In this document: positions 49,401 to 60,332 of the stretch, one piece after another
How positions within the stretch are numbered: the stretch's first letter is position 1
Layout of the letters: the number at the start of each line of letters is the position of its first letter
Assembly: GCA_021904315.1 (NCBI GenBank)
Contig: CM038912.1
Location: forward strand, 682,001-746,000
DNA length: 64,000 nt
Direction: 5' to 3'
DNA from: Sphagnum magellanicum
Taxonomy: Eukaryota > Streptophyta > Sphagnopsida > Sphagnales > Sphagnaceae
Translations under genes and position numbers: made by a program
The notes under the pieces: model-generated
Seen by the model: the letters and a program-made list of their open reading frames with translations, nothing else
What the model was told of the DNA's origin: nothing
Database searches by the model: none

Positions 49401-51402
49401 AAAAAATGTGACAACCATGTTTTGGTAAAACAAATATTATGCACAAGTATGTAGGTGTTTACATTCTTGTGTTAATGTACAACTCATCTTCTACGTGTTA
49501 TGTTGGAAATATATAGTTGAAATATATATATATATTTTTTTTTTTAAAAAAATGTTTTTGCAATGAAATGGATGCAAGTTTCTACACATGTATTAATATA
49601 ATTTAATTCAATTCAATTGCATTACTAAAGATAAAACTTCAAAAAATGGGAACTAAAAATTGCCATCAAAACCAAACTAGTTGTACCATGAACTTATAAT
49701 ATGAACATAGACTTTGCTATTATTGTTTAAACAAGAACATTTGCATATTAACCCCATTTTATGTTCTCTTACATGAATCTAACAATTCAAGTAAATTGAA
49801 ATTTATTGGTGTGTATCACAATACTAGCACACATGAACAATTAACTTGTGCAAAACATGTAAGAAATTTTGAAGATGTAAATAATTATTTTTAATGTACA
49901 CAAGGAGAAGTAATTAATGTGTCCATAAATAGAGGAGATTGTCACACCTTGAATTTGTAATCAAACTTTGAATGAGGTTTTTGCCAATTCCAATCACATC
50001 ATTGTGAACACTTGCCACAATTTTAGAATCATAGGATAATGATAAAATTCGAACATTGTTGTTCAAGTCTTCGGGTAACCACTTTTCTAGCCAACATATG
50101 CACTCTTCTCTATTGTTGGTGGGGCATGTTGTCCATGTTTCCTTCCATTCATCATTTGTGCCAAGAGCAATCCCATGAAAAAAAACGATGGTCAAGTTTG
50201 GATTATTGGAATTGCAAGTGGGATTTAAATCATGCACTGCATATAGCTGCAAAGAAAATGAAAACGAGTCAACTCAATTCTTTAAACATCTCTTGGAAAT
50301 TATTTGATTATACATGAAATAAGAAAAATGAAATATACAAATTATAGAAAATAGATAAAAGCAATAATTAGTTGAAAATATTAAGTTTAACAAGATGACA
50401 ATAATAGATGAATTGGAGAATTCCAAATCTATCTTGCATGAGTAACAAATGAAGATCATTCACATGTGTCATAGACTTCAAAGTTTCAAAACATAGTTCA
50501 ATAAGTAAATGTTGTTACATAATAGGTTGAATGTATGCGAAACAATGAAGGTTAATGCTAAGAATTGGATTCTTTCAAGTTTGGGTTGATTTGTATTTCA
50601 TGACATTTTCCCCAACATTTGGGCCTCTAAGGCCTCCAACAGCTAAGGAATTGGGACACAAACCCAATAAGAATGTCCAAGAGCATTTTAATAATTTGCT
50701 TTAAGTTGTTAGACTAAGACTACACATTGAACTTACCTCAATCTATAATGAAAGTTCCAATCTTTACAAGTTCAATATATTCTTAGTCAGTGCCAAATTT
50801 TGACAAATTTGCTTTTCACCAATTCTACTTGTTATAGCAAATAAGTCATTGGCCGAATGTAAGAGGCTATAATGATAACTCTATTTCGTATTGTTTTAAA
50901 CATCATTTCAGATTGTTGTTATCTAAACAACCAAACAGGAAAGGAAGCAAAGTAAAAAATGTATGACAAGGAAACTTGTAAATGATTGGGGACATTCAGG
51001 TACCCTAGTGACGAAAAGGTATGGTTGTGAAGTTGTTGGTTAGGAGATCAAATCTGAACTAGACCTCCTTCTCATGATGCTTTGTGAGGACAATAAGCTA
51101 TCATGGTTGTAAGGGTCAAAGAAAATTTTCAACACCCAAACAAAATTTAAAAAAAGAAAAGAAAAATCAAACTGCAACGTGTAACTTGGGAAAGCCCAAG
51201 AAAAAACTGTGCAGAGAAAGTTCATCATAAGATTAAGAAGAAGCACCACATTGCTTTGCCATCCAGAGCTTGAAGGAGCATTTTCAACAGGGACCAAAGG
51301 TGTCTCAATCGCAACAGGGATCAGCACAACATCTCTGTTTCTTTTTGGTGGCCCTTGTGAAAGATCAACTCCTTTTCGCTTCAGGCCATATGAACTTTCC
51401 AT
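45102..51402 (-). CDS. HNL-2: hydrolase-NB-ARC-LRR immune receptor, apparently intact
   Basis: A predicted cytoplasmic or nuclear NLR with an alpha/beta-hydrolase in place of TIR or CC. Exons: exon 1 from 51,402 (MESSYGLKRKG; 3' end unresolved), then 50246-49948, 49222-48814, 48312-48160, 47992-46934 and 46745-45102. Exons 2-6 give 1,187 residues with no stop or frameshift. Hydrolase: TIVFFHG, WLPEDLNNNVRILSLSYDS, AYSFGG with the likely nucleophile Ser, and NHLTICKPP with the likely catalytic His. NB-ARC: GMGGIGKTTL P-loop, KKVLVVVDDV kinase-2, CGGLPLSLKVLG, MFLDIACFF, and IHEQLQDMG in place of the usual MHD. The LRR exon has about 100 leading residues and then 19 units. The N-terminal signal KRKG...PPKRNR suggests possible nuclear entry. 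The next gene upstream is the truncated HNL copy of unit 3, on the other strand. Known family role is pathogen sensing; the ligand is unknown. Confidence 0.92.
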
Positions 51403-53024
51403 ATTTCGCACGACTAAAATTCCTATTGCTCACTGCTCTCATAAATATTTTTCTCATAACCTTTTGGTCTCATAAAACCTGCTACAAATCCTTTGCCATC
51501 CCAATAGCATACACAGAGTATGATGGGTGTCCCTCACATCACAGATCCCCACAAGCTAAGCTAATCTTTCCACTAGATCCCCACAAAAAACATCAACCCC
51601 TTTCCTCTTCACCATAAAACTCCGTGGAATTCTCACACTCTTCTCTTCTTACTCCTCTTTCGACTTTTCTCACAGAAGAAGAAGCTCTCATAAAACCTGC
51701 TAGAAATCCTCTGCCATCCCAATAGCATACACAGGGTATGATGGGTGTTCGTCACATCACAGATTCTCACAAGCTGATCTTTCCACTAGATCTCTCTCCA
51801 AAGAACATCAAACCCTTTCCTCTTCACGATCTCCCTGGGATTCCCACTCTCTTTTTCTTACTCCTATTTCAACGTTTCTCACAAATGTTTCTTCTTCTTC
51901 TTCTTCATTTTCTCCTCCCCCAGAAACTTCTAGAAGGGTTTTGCCGTGACTCTTCAGACTGTAGCATTCGCGCTTCCCAAAAAATAATTGCTCCACACGT
52001 TTCCTGCTGTTGGCTGATTTCACCCAGTGCATTATTGAAAGCGTTCTGCCCAGAGCTCATGTTGCAGGCAATGCATGATTAATTGGGCCTTGGGTGAACC
52101 GGCCAGGGTGAATGGACATCCCCCCCCCCCCCCCCCCCCCCCCTCAAAACCCATTCAAATGGCCATATCAGGCCCCAAAAATTATTTAGATTTGGATTTA
52201 GGGACTCTGATTTTTGTCAAGAGAAATGATGTTTTTAATATTTAGAATATTTATGAGCAATTTAAATGGGCTCTGAGGTTTTTACCATGATCCCAATGTG
52301 GGGTCAATTTGCCTTGGTCAGGTTATCCTGGCCTACACTTGAACCATGGTGAGTGTATCAGTGTCGGTGCTGGTTCGCCCTGGCCAGTCAGTGGCTATGA
52401 CTGGGAGCAGCCTGGGGGGAGAAGGAAAAATTGCATGGGGGGGGGGGGGGTGTCATAACAAATAAATCTGGAGTGGAGAAACAAAAGAAATTGTGTTCAG
52501 AAAAAGTGATTTCTCTTGGTGAATTTTCGCACTGTGGCTAAATTTTTTTTGAAGGAATTGGGAAAATTCGTTTTAAAAGTGTGAATTCGAGAAAAAAAAA
52601 GCTCAATAAATGGAATTTTTTTGACAAAGTTTACAAACCATAAATTTGGAAAAAAAAAAAAAAAAGAGAAGGAAAAACACTAATAATATTTGGGTCTGGT
52701 ATACCGGGTACAAATATTATGCCTTGACCAAATCAGCATCTATTCTGGTACCAAGTTACAAACACTTTGTGTTTGCTTTTAATTATTAGAAAATGTGGGT
52801 GCAATTCACTACTCCCCAGTCATTATATCAGGGAATTCATTCTGTTTTAACTAATTATTTAAACTAATGAATTCATTCAAAATTTATTGAAATCACTTGA
52901 CAAAACACTTTTTTGTTGTAGTTAAAATCATCCTTTAAAGCAGCTCCACAGATGCTCTGAGTATATTGCAATGGAACACAATATTTCACAAAACCAGGAT
53001 TAGTTTCTTTTCTCTTTTTTTTTT
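51403..53024. other. HNL-2 upstream region and end of unit 2
   Basis: This is the paralogue of 34,496-36,936 and the presumed promoter and 5' untranslated region of HNL-2. It contains a long poly-C run (about 52,118-52,142), a poly-G run (about 52,437-52,450), a TTC run (about 51,890-51,908) and the imperfect inverted repeat at 52,083-52,335. About 360 bp found at about 35,270-35,640 of unit 1 are missing near 51,977. No other gene is recognised. Confidence 0.6.
52083..52335. repeat. Imperfect inverted repeat upstream of HNL-2
   Basis: This is the second copy of the fold-back-like arrangement at 35,755-36,015. The left arm, GTGAACCGGCCAGGGTGAA, borders a 25-base C run. The right arm, CCTTGGTCAGGTTATCCTGG, has one base changed from the unit 1 copy. 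Confidence 0.5.
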
Positions 53025-53746
53025 TTGCACAACCCCACACTAAAACTGACAATGCAAATGATCGGTAACCAATAATAGCTATTAGCAACCCACTTGAACT
53101 GACCACCTGTCTAACAGTCTATTGAACAATCAACAGAAGGTATTATTGTCCTTTGATGAGCCTTTTGCTTGCCTTGGTATTCTCAGGGAAAATCTCCAGG
53201 CCAATGCCATTGTGCTGAGTCAAAATTTACTGTCTAGGGCCATGTACCCAGCACTTGTGGACCTGCTCTTAGGCCCAATTTACAATAGGAGTCGAGCCCC
53301 ATGTTCAACTCAAATCACGCCCTTTCCTATTGGTGCAAATGTTGAAATCAGCCCCAAGTGCTAAATTACACTAGGAGTTTCAAGGCCAAAAAAGAACAAA
53401 ATCTTTTCAATCTGCCCCAAGTTACTCATAAATATTGAACTTTATGACCTTGTGTTGGGCCCAAGGCTGAAGAAAAGGATACCATCAAATTTGGGAAGCC
53501 AATTCACAACTCTTGTGGCCAATGTCGTAGCATTTATTATTAATCAGCCTGACCATTAATTACAAGTTCCCCCAATTCCTTCACAAACAACAGACTTGGT
53601 TGCGGGCACCATAAGACAAAGCAAGTCAGAAAACCAAAAGTGAGCAAAAAAAGTTACTCGCTTTCACTAGGCTGAGGCCTAAGATCTCGGATCCAACATG
53701 TTTGCACTTTGCACCAGATGTCAATCATGTTTATTGTGGTTCTCCT
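53025..53746. other. Spacer at the start of unit 3
   Basis: This stretch is repeated at 1-676. It holds an 80-codon plus-strand frame at 53,122-53,364 that is longer than the unit 1 version but not conserved in frame, so I do not call a gene. Confidence 0.6.
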
Positions 53747-56246
53747 TATGTTCTTATCATTGTCCTATGATTCTAACATTGTGGCAAGTATTCACAATGA
53801 TGTGATTGAAATTGGCAAAAATCTCATTCAAAGTTTGATTACAAATTCAAGGTGTGACAATCTCTTCTATTTATGGACACATTAATTATTATTCCTTATG
53901 TACATTAAAGATAATTGTTTGCAGCTTTAGAATTTTAAAAATGTTTTGCACGAGTTAATTGTTCATGTGTGTTAGTATTGTGACACACACCAACAAGTTT
54001 CAATTTATTTGAATCCTTAGATTCATGTAGGAGAACGTAAAATGGGACTAAAATGCAAATGTTCTTATTTGAAGATAATAGCAAAGTCTATGTTCATATT
54101 ATAAGTTCGTGGTACAACTAGTTTGGTTTTGATGGCAATTTTTAGTTCATGTTTTTTGAAGCTTTATCTATGGTAATGCAATTGATTTAATTAAATTAAA
54201 TTAAATTAATACATGTATAGAAAATTTGCATCCATTTCATTGCAAAAAAAATATTTTCAATTTTTTAAAACTAATTAGTTTTTTATTTCAACAATATTTC
54301 CAAAGTAACACATTAAACATGAGTTATACATAAACACAAGAATGTAAACACATACATATTTGTACATAATAATAGTTTTACCAAAACATGATTGTCACAT
54401 TTTTTAGGTAAATTAATGGAGCCAATAAATGAAAAATGACAAATGACGAGCAAATCAATTATGAGCTTCTGGCTTAGGTCATGTGTGAGTTGGAAAATTG
54501 CCCCCCCAAGTATAATAGGATAAATTTGTACGTGATAATACAATGTTGATAACAAAATTTTGGTGCATTGTTGAATATTTTATAGTTATCAATCCTTTTG
54601 GGATGGACCGGTGGCATTAGTTACTTATAATTTGGAGGTTTTATATTCAAAAGCTTTGTGGTTGAAGCTTGCAAACATGTACATCAAAGGTTAAGAAATG
54701 ATTTGGATGATGAAATACATAAATGTTGTAAAACATTTTTGAACAATGTTAAAGGTGTAATATTTTATAGTGTACCACATGCTGGTGGTACCCAATCTTT
54801 ATCAAATTATTTCACTTGGAAACATCAACAAGTCAAAACATTAAGCGAATATGCAACAAAATTTGGTTTAAAAAAAAAATTAAATCTTTCAACCCATAAA
54901 TGGAACACCTTTCAACAAATTTTTTAAATGCCACTCATGAATACTTCAACATTTATGGATTTGGTGAAGGATTACCACTGAATGAAAATTGGGTAAGTTT
55001 GTCATTTCATCACATTGAAAGTTATCTAACTCAATTCATTAGTTGAACATTTTTTGTATTGTCAAAACTTGTGTGGGATCAAAGATTCAATACTTTTGAC
55101 ATTAGAAGAAAAACCCCATTTTTTGACTTGTTTTAAGCGACTAAAAGTGTCTTTTGCAAAAAAAATTGATCAAAAATAGTTGCAAAAGACACTGTTAGTC
55201 GCTTAAGACAAGTTGAAAAATGGGGTTTTTCTACTAATGTGAATATATTAATGTGGGGAATGGGTCATATGTTTTGTGAACTTTATTTCATGAATTACTA
55301 TTATGGAAAGGAAATTTAATAGCTTTAAATTTTTCCTTCATCAAATCAATTCCATATAAATATTTGTAAGGAAAATCATAACATCATTAAAACATGTAAG
55401 ATAAATGCGATTAAAAACTAATAACTTTGTGATGTATTTATATAATTTTCTTGCCAAAAGGTTGAAGGAATTTTTTTTACACAAAATATTTCATCTTGAT
55501 TCAAACATCAATAGTTATTAAACTGAGTTTCCACCACCATTTGGAATTACTATGTTAGGTATAAGTTAAAGCGTAAATGAACAAACAAGTCAATGAGTTC
55601 CATTAACTGAATCTGCAGGGAATTTTAATGCCATATGCTTCAACTATTCAATTTTCAAACAACAACCATTACAAAATTGAGGATGCTAATCACTTGACAA
55701 TTTGCAAACCACCAAATAAAGATCATCTAAGTTATTATTTATTGTTAAAATGTTTGAAAATATGTATGGAGGTAAAAACATCAAATCTAAATCTTTTGAT
55801 TTCATATATGTTCATGTAATTTGAAACACATTAGGTCATAGCACACTCGATGTGTATCGCATATGCAATGTCATATATATTGGTTATCAAATAAGAAATA
55901 TAACATATAAATGATCTATATTTTGTGAATTTGGACAAAAATATATATTGCTTCCACCTTTGCCATGTCATGAGTTGGCGTTGATTAACGAAGCAAAAGA
56001 CATAAACATCTTGTCACAAAAGGAATCTATTGTTGGTTTGGTTGGAACATGTGGGATTGGAAAACCCACTTTGTGCAAAAAATTATATCATTTGTTCCAC
56101 AACCAATATGACAAATCTAATTTTTTGGAGGATGTGAAATCAAAGGACAATATCAACAATGTCATAAAACAACTATTACATGATTTGTGTGGCAAAATGT
56201 TATGCAAGGATGAAAATGTGAATCAAGAAGACCTTGACCAAATTAG
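53747..56246 (+). pseudogene. Truncated HNL pseudogene, unit 3
   Basis: This is the paralogue of 677-3198 with the same breakpoints. It has the end of hydrolase exon 2 (to about 53,850), exon 3 (54,586-54,992), exon 4 (55,619-55,771) and the start of the NB-ARC exon (about 55,936-56,246). Exon 3 is 407 bp against 409 in the intact gene, so it is frameshifted, and the nucleophile-elbow Ser region is altered. The P-loop reads GTCGIGKPT, with Pro in place of the Thr after the invariant Lys. The acceptor before the NB-ARC exon reads AA, as in unit 1. Unlike unit 1, the acceptor before exon 3 (TATAG) survives. It lacks exon 1, the 5' part of exon 2, most of NB-ARC and all LRRs. Confidence 0.88.
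55100..55239. mobile_element. CACTA-type MITE, unit 3 copy
   Basis: This is the paralogue of 2019-2158, again 140 bp, near-palindromic and flanked by TGA on both sides. Its ends have changed to CATTAG...CTAATG, one mutation in each outer end. Confidence 0.85.
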
Positions 56247-59200
56247 CTCCTCCTAAGGTAATCACATTTGTATTATCACATAGAATTAATTTGTTTATTG
56301 TTTCACATAGTCCACACAGAGTAATTGTGTTTCACTCATCCACATAGATGGGGATTGGGTTTCATTGACATGTCGTAGAACACTCTCATCTTTGGTCAAC
56401 ATGGAAGTTTATAACCAATACTTGTGTAAGAAGCTTTTGTAAAATACATGTTTAGAAATTGATTACAAGATGTTTGCAAGTATGATAATAGTATTTTTTA
56501 CAAAAACATTGATATTATCACATTGCCAAACATACACCCACATGAATGTAGACTCAAAAACTTTAATGTGAGCAAATGTCTTTAAATAAACATAGTGCAT
56601 CTAGATGTTTTTAGTACATTATGTTATTAAGTTTGTTGCCCATATTATTCACATTTACTAAGGAAGGTGTTATGTTGACATCTCCCAAACCAAAGCAACC
56701 CCTAATGCAACTCTTGGTACCATTGGAAAGCCCTTTATGACTACGGGTGAATTAGGGTAGACGGATGATATTTAGACCTATAATGGAGTTTTGAATTTCA
56801 AATAATTTTCTCATCAAAGATACCATAAAATCAAAATTAAAAATATGTAAAAAGATTGGGGTGTGCTCAGGGTGAACTCTTTGTACCATTTGAAAACCTT
56901 TAATGTGAAGAAAGCATTTTGAAAAAATGCTAGTAGTATGATGCTTGTATGGCATGCTAAAATACATTGTTGAAGAATGTAATAACAAACAAAATGGAAG
57001 ATGGACAAGGCATCATCATGACACTCAAGCCCTACCCACTTAGTACATAAGTTTTGTAATATATAATTACCTATAATTTTATTGACATTATCAACTTCTT
57101 CATCACAATCATATACAATCACATTCTTTTAGTAAGTACACCTTTCCATTATTAGGCTATTATGAGTACATATTCTTCCCCAACATCAATTTTTCATCAC
57201 ATTTGTTTCAATTAACTTTACTGACAATCACCTCACAATTCTACCAATTAGACATTGATCAAATGCAAAAGTTGTGATAACTATGAATCAAATTGTGAAT
57301 AACCATATAGTGACATCTACCATTTTTTTTCATGGCAACATATTTTTTCAAAAATTCTTTAGAAATTTCATTACATATGAAATGTTTTCAAAGTTTTTAA
57401 CCTTGATTATGTACACATTTTCAACCCAATTGCAGCTCTCCAATGGAAAGTGCATGTCCATACAACAAGAAACAAGGTCTTGTTAAAGTGGTTTTCCATT
57501 AGGTTGTTGTGATCACAACATATTGTTTATAATTATGATCACAACAATGTATTTTGAAATTAGACCCTCAACAAAATTGGTTTATTTCCCAAATTCAAAA
57601 TTATGAATCATGTTGATGGAAATAAAAATGTTTTTCCACATTGGTACTAAAAAAATTTATTTTATCTGCACACATTCACAACTTTGTTTAGTCTCAATTC
57701 AAATGGGAGGCTTGTAACTATTCCAAGCAATGATCCTAGACCTAGAAATGTTGACAATTGCAACTTAATTCAAAATAGTCATAGACAAAGTCAAACCCCA
57801 AACATAACTAGCTTCAATGTTGCAAAATTTCACCATTTTGCCTCCAAAAAAATTCCTCAAATCTACCACCAAAATCCACTATTCCAAATCCTTAAAACAC
57901 CTATTTCAAATCTTAGAAAAATTACTCAAAATCCCTTCTATAAAACACAAAAGCTTTAAACATTTCACAAAATGATTTGTGGCCAATAAGAAAGTTCATA
58001 GACATGGCAATAGGTTGCTATAAACTTTAAACCTCACTCTATAGAAAGTAGAGGAGTTCAACATCATTCCAATGTGGAATGGCAACATAGATACATAATT
58101 CCAAAGCATAATTGACATTATGTGCTTTGTAATTAAAGGTTAGTCATGTGATTGTGCACAAACTATCATTCTTTTTATTTTAAAACATGATATGTATATA
58201 TCATTCCAATCTCTAAATGGGCATTTGAAGGAGTAGTCATCATTTGCATGTGAAATGAAAAGAGATGCATAATTGTATTGTGTAGTTGACACCACATGCT
58301 ATTTAATTAAATGGTTGGTTATTTGATTGAATAAGCTATTATGTATACCTAATTAGGCATAATATGGATTTTATTGAAAAGAAGAAAGAGATTCTCATTT
58401 TATATGGACATTTTCAACATTGAGGATTTATTCAAATACAAAATTCAAAGGGAATTGTTTAGCCTCTCTTAAAACCCTAAATTTAATAAGGTTTTGTATT
58501 TACTTGTGTTAATTTAACAAAGACTTAAATAAATGACGCAACTTTAGGATTTTTTTTTAAACACATTTAAAGCATTACATTTGCAGGCATAATTTTTTAA
58601 CCTTTTTTTTCCTCAAAATTCTTCAATTATATTATTAAATGATTGAAGTGATTTTCCCCTCTTGAATTGAAATTTTTATAATAAGTATGTAAGAATCTTG
58701 GTTAAGTAGATGTTAAGTTTGAATGATTATACAAGTGAATGAGTAACCTTGTTGGTAATGTTTGATAAATCTAAAACGAAAAGGCAACATTGAACATCAA
58801 ACCAAATGAAATTTGAAAAAAACAAAAAGGTGTGACAGCAAAATTATTTTTGAAATATTCTCAAGATGTGATATTCCATCATTGTGTACAATCAAAATTT
58901 TAAACACATGCCATATATATATATATATATATAATGGTAGTGATTTGTAGAAAAAAAACATTGTCAAAAGGATTTGTTTATAAGAGGTATGAGTTTTAGA
59001 AAACTATTGTTCACCATGAAAATCAATAGTGATGCATGAAAATTCTTTCAATGTTGATGTGGATATGGATTCAAATCCATATGTATTTGAAACAATTCTA
59101 AATAACTAAGTTTAGAAATGATCTTTTTAGAATTTTCAATCACATGAAGACTTGGGAAGTTATAATGATCAAAATCTAATAAAGGTTTTACAAATGAATA

Positions 59201-59650
59201 GAACAATAGGATCTGATAATTGGATGGGAAATGAACCATGCAATAAATTGTTATATTGACACTTGTTTAATTGGAGGTGCAATAAAAAAGTAAAATGATA
59301 ATACTAAATATGAAAATTATGACCTTTAAAATGAAATACTAATAATAGGCCTCAAAATGGGTGGTAGTTGGGTAAGCTTTGTTTTTTGACAATTTAAGAT
59401 GAATAATGTATGGGATCATAATTCTTTATTGAGGCATTGTTTTGTTATTTAATTGAGATTTTCTTAAAGGAACAACAAACATGGGATTTACACATTTAGT
59501 TTGGCCCAAACTAGACATATGATTTGAAATTATAATGTTCATTTTTAAGCTTGAAAATATAGGGGACCAAACTAAAAATAACACCTAATTTGACATTAAA
59601 TCAGTTTAGTCCCCCATCCCCTACTTCCAATGGAAATTTTTAAAAAACAC
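56247..59650. other. AT-rich duplicated spacer (unit 3)
   Basis: This is the paralogue of 3,199-6,660 with no recognised gene. It includes the shortest AT microsatellite (58,913-58,933) and lacks a short piece around 58,269 that the other units have. Confidence 0.6.
58913..58933. repeat. (AT)n microsatellite, shortest allele
   Basis: About 21 bp of alternating A and T, paralogous to the runs at 5894 and 38,708. Confidence 0.95.
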
Positions 59651-59689
59651 TTTTGAGCTATTATTTTAAATAAATAATATAAATAAATT

Positions 59690-59917
59690 GCATAGGTGGG
59701 TATTAGGTGACTTAGGTAAGTAGTTTAGCTAGCCTATGCAGGTATCCAAATATCTTAAATAGGTAGGTAGTTTAGGTGGGTAGGCACCTTAGGTGGTTGG
59801 ATAAATAGATGGGTAGGTAGGTAACCTAAGTAGGTAGTAATAGATGGGTAGGTAGAGGATGTAGGTAGCCTAAGGAGGAAGATAAGTACAAGGGTAAGTA
59901 ACCTAGGTAAGTAGGTA
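59690..59917. repeat. TAGG-rich tract, unit 3
   Basis: A degenerate tetranucleotide tract paralogous to 6716-6912. Its right edge meets the FRO 3' flank directly, without the 4.07-kb segment of unit 1. Confidence 0.8.
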
Positions 59918-60332
59918 GCCCATTGTTTGATGAAAATGAAAGCTTGAGGATATGTGAAATTGTAGTTGACATTGTTCCTAGAGTAAGAATTATTTGGATT
60001 CATGTAAAAATAGTAGGATTTGTAACGGATGTGCATATGACATAGTATAGTCTCTCCAAGGTGAATTGGGAACATAGGACTAAAACTGGAAATCAAAACC
60101 TTGAAAAAACATTGCTGAGGGCAAACACAACCCAACAAAATAAATTCCGGCAATGATGGAAGGACTTTGCAAAATTGCACATTTCAATACATTTGAATTT
60201 TTTTTGTCACAACTGATTTGAGCTAAATCTGTTGGACTTCAGGCACTACTTTTATAGTTCTCTTTTGGAACTTTGCTACTTCAAGTATTGAGCAATGCTA
60301 CTGCAAAAGATTTTGACTTCAGCAATAAAATC
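59918..60332. other. 3' flank of the unit 3 FRO gene
   Basis: This is the paralogue of 10,980-11,388. It is probably 3' untranslated and flanking sequence of FRO, and I recognise no separate gene. Confidence 0.5.

Larger units (their letters stand above)
36937..53024 (+). repeat. Tandem segmental duplication, unit 2 (internally deleted)
   Basis: This unit aligns with unit 1 in three pieces. Positions 36,937-37,347 match 1-602, positions 37,348 to about 39,452 match about 4,554-6,660, and positions 39,556-53,024 match about 20,505-36,936. The two missing parts removed the HNL fragment (3.95 kb) and the FRO plus PPR interval (about 13.8 kb). What remains is the spacer and HNL-2. The end of HNL-2's upstream region runs straight into the start of unit 3 through the same T-rich tract that ends unit 1 (about 36,918-36,936 and 53,011-53,024). 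This supports head-to-tail duplication rather than dispersed copies. Confidence 0.85.
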
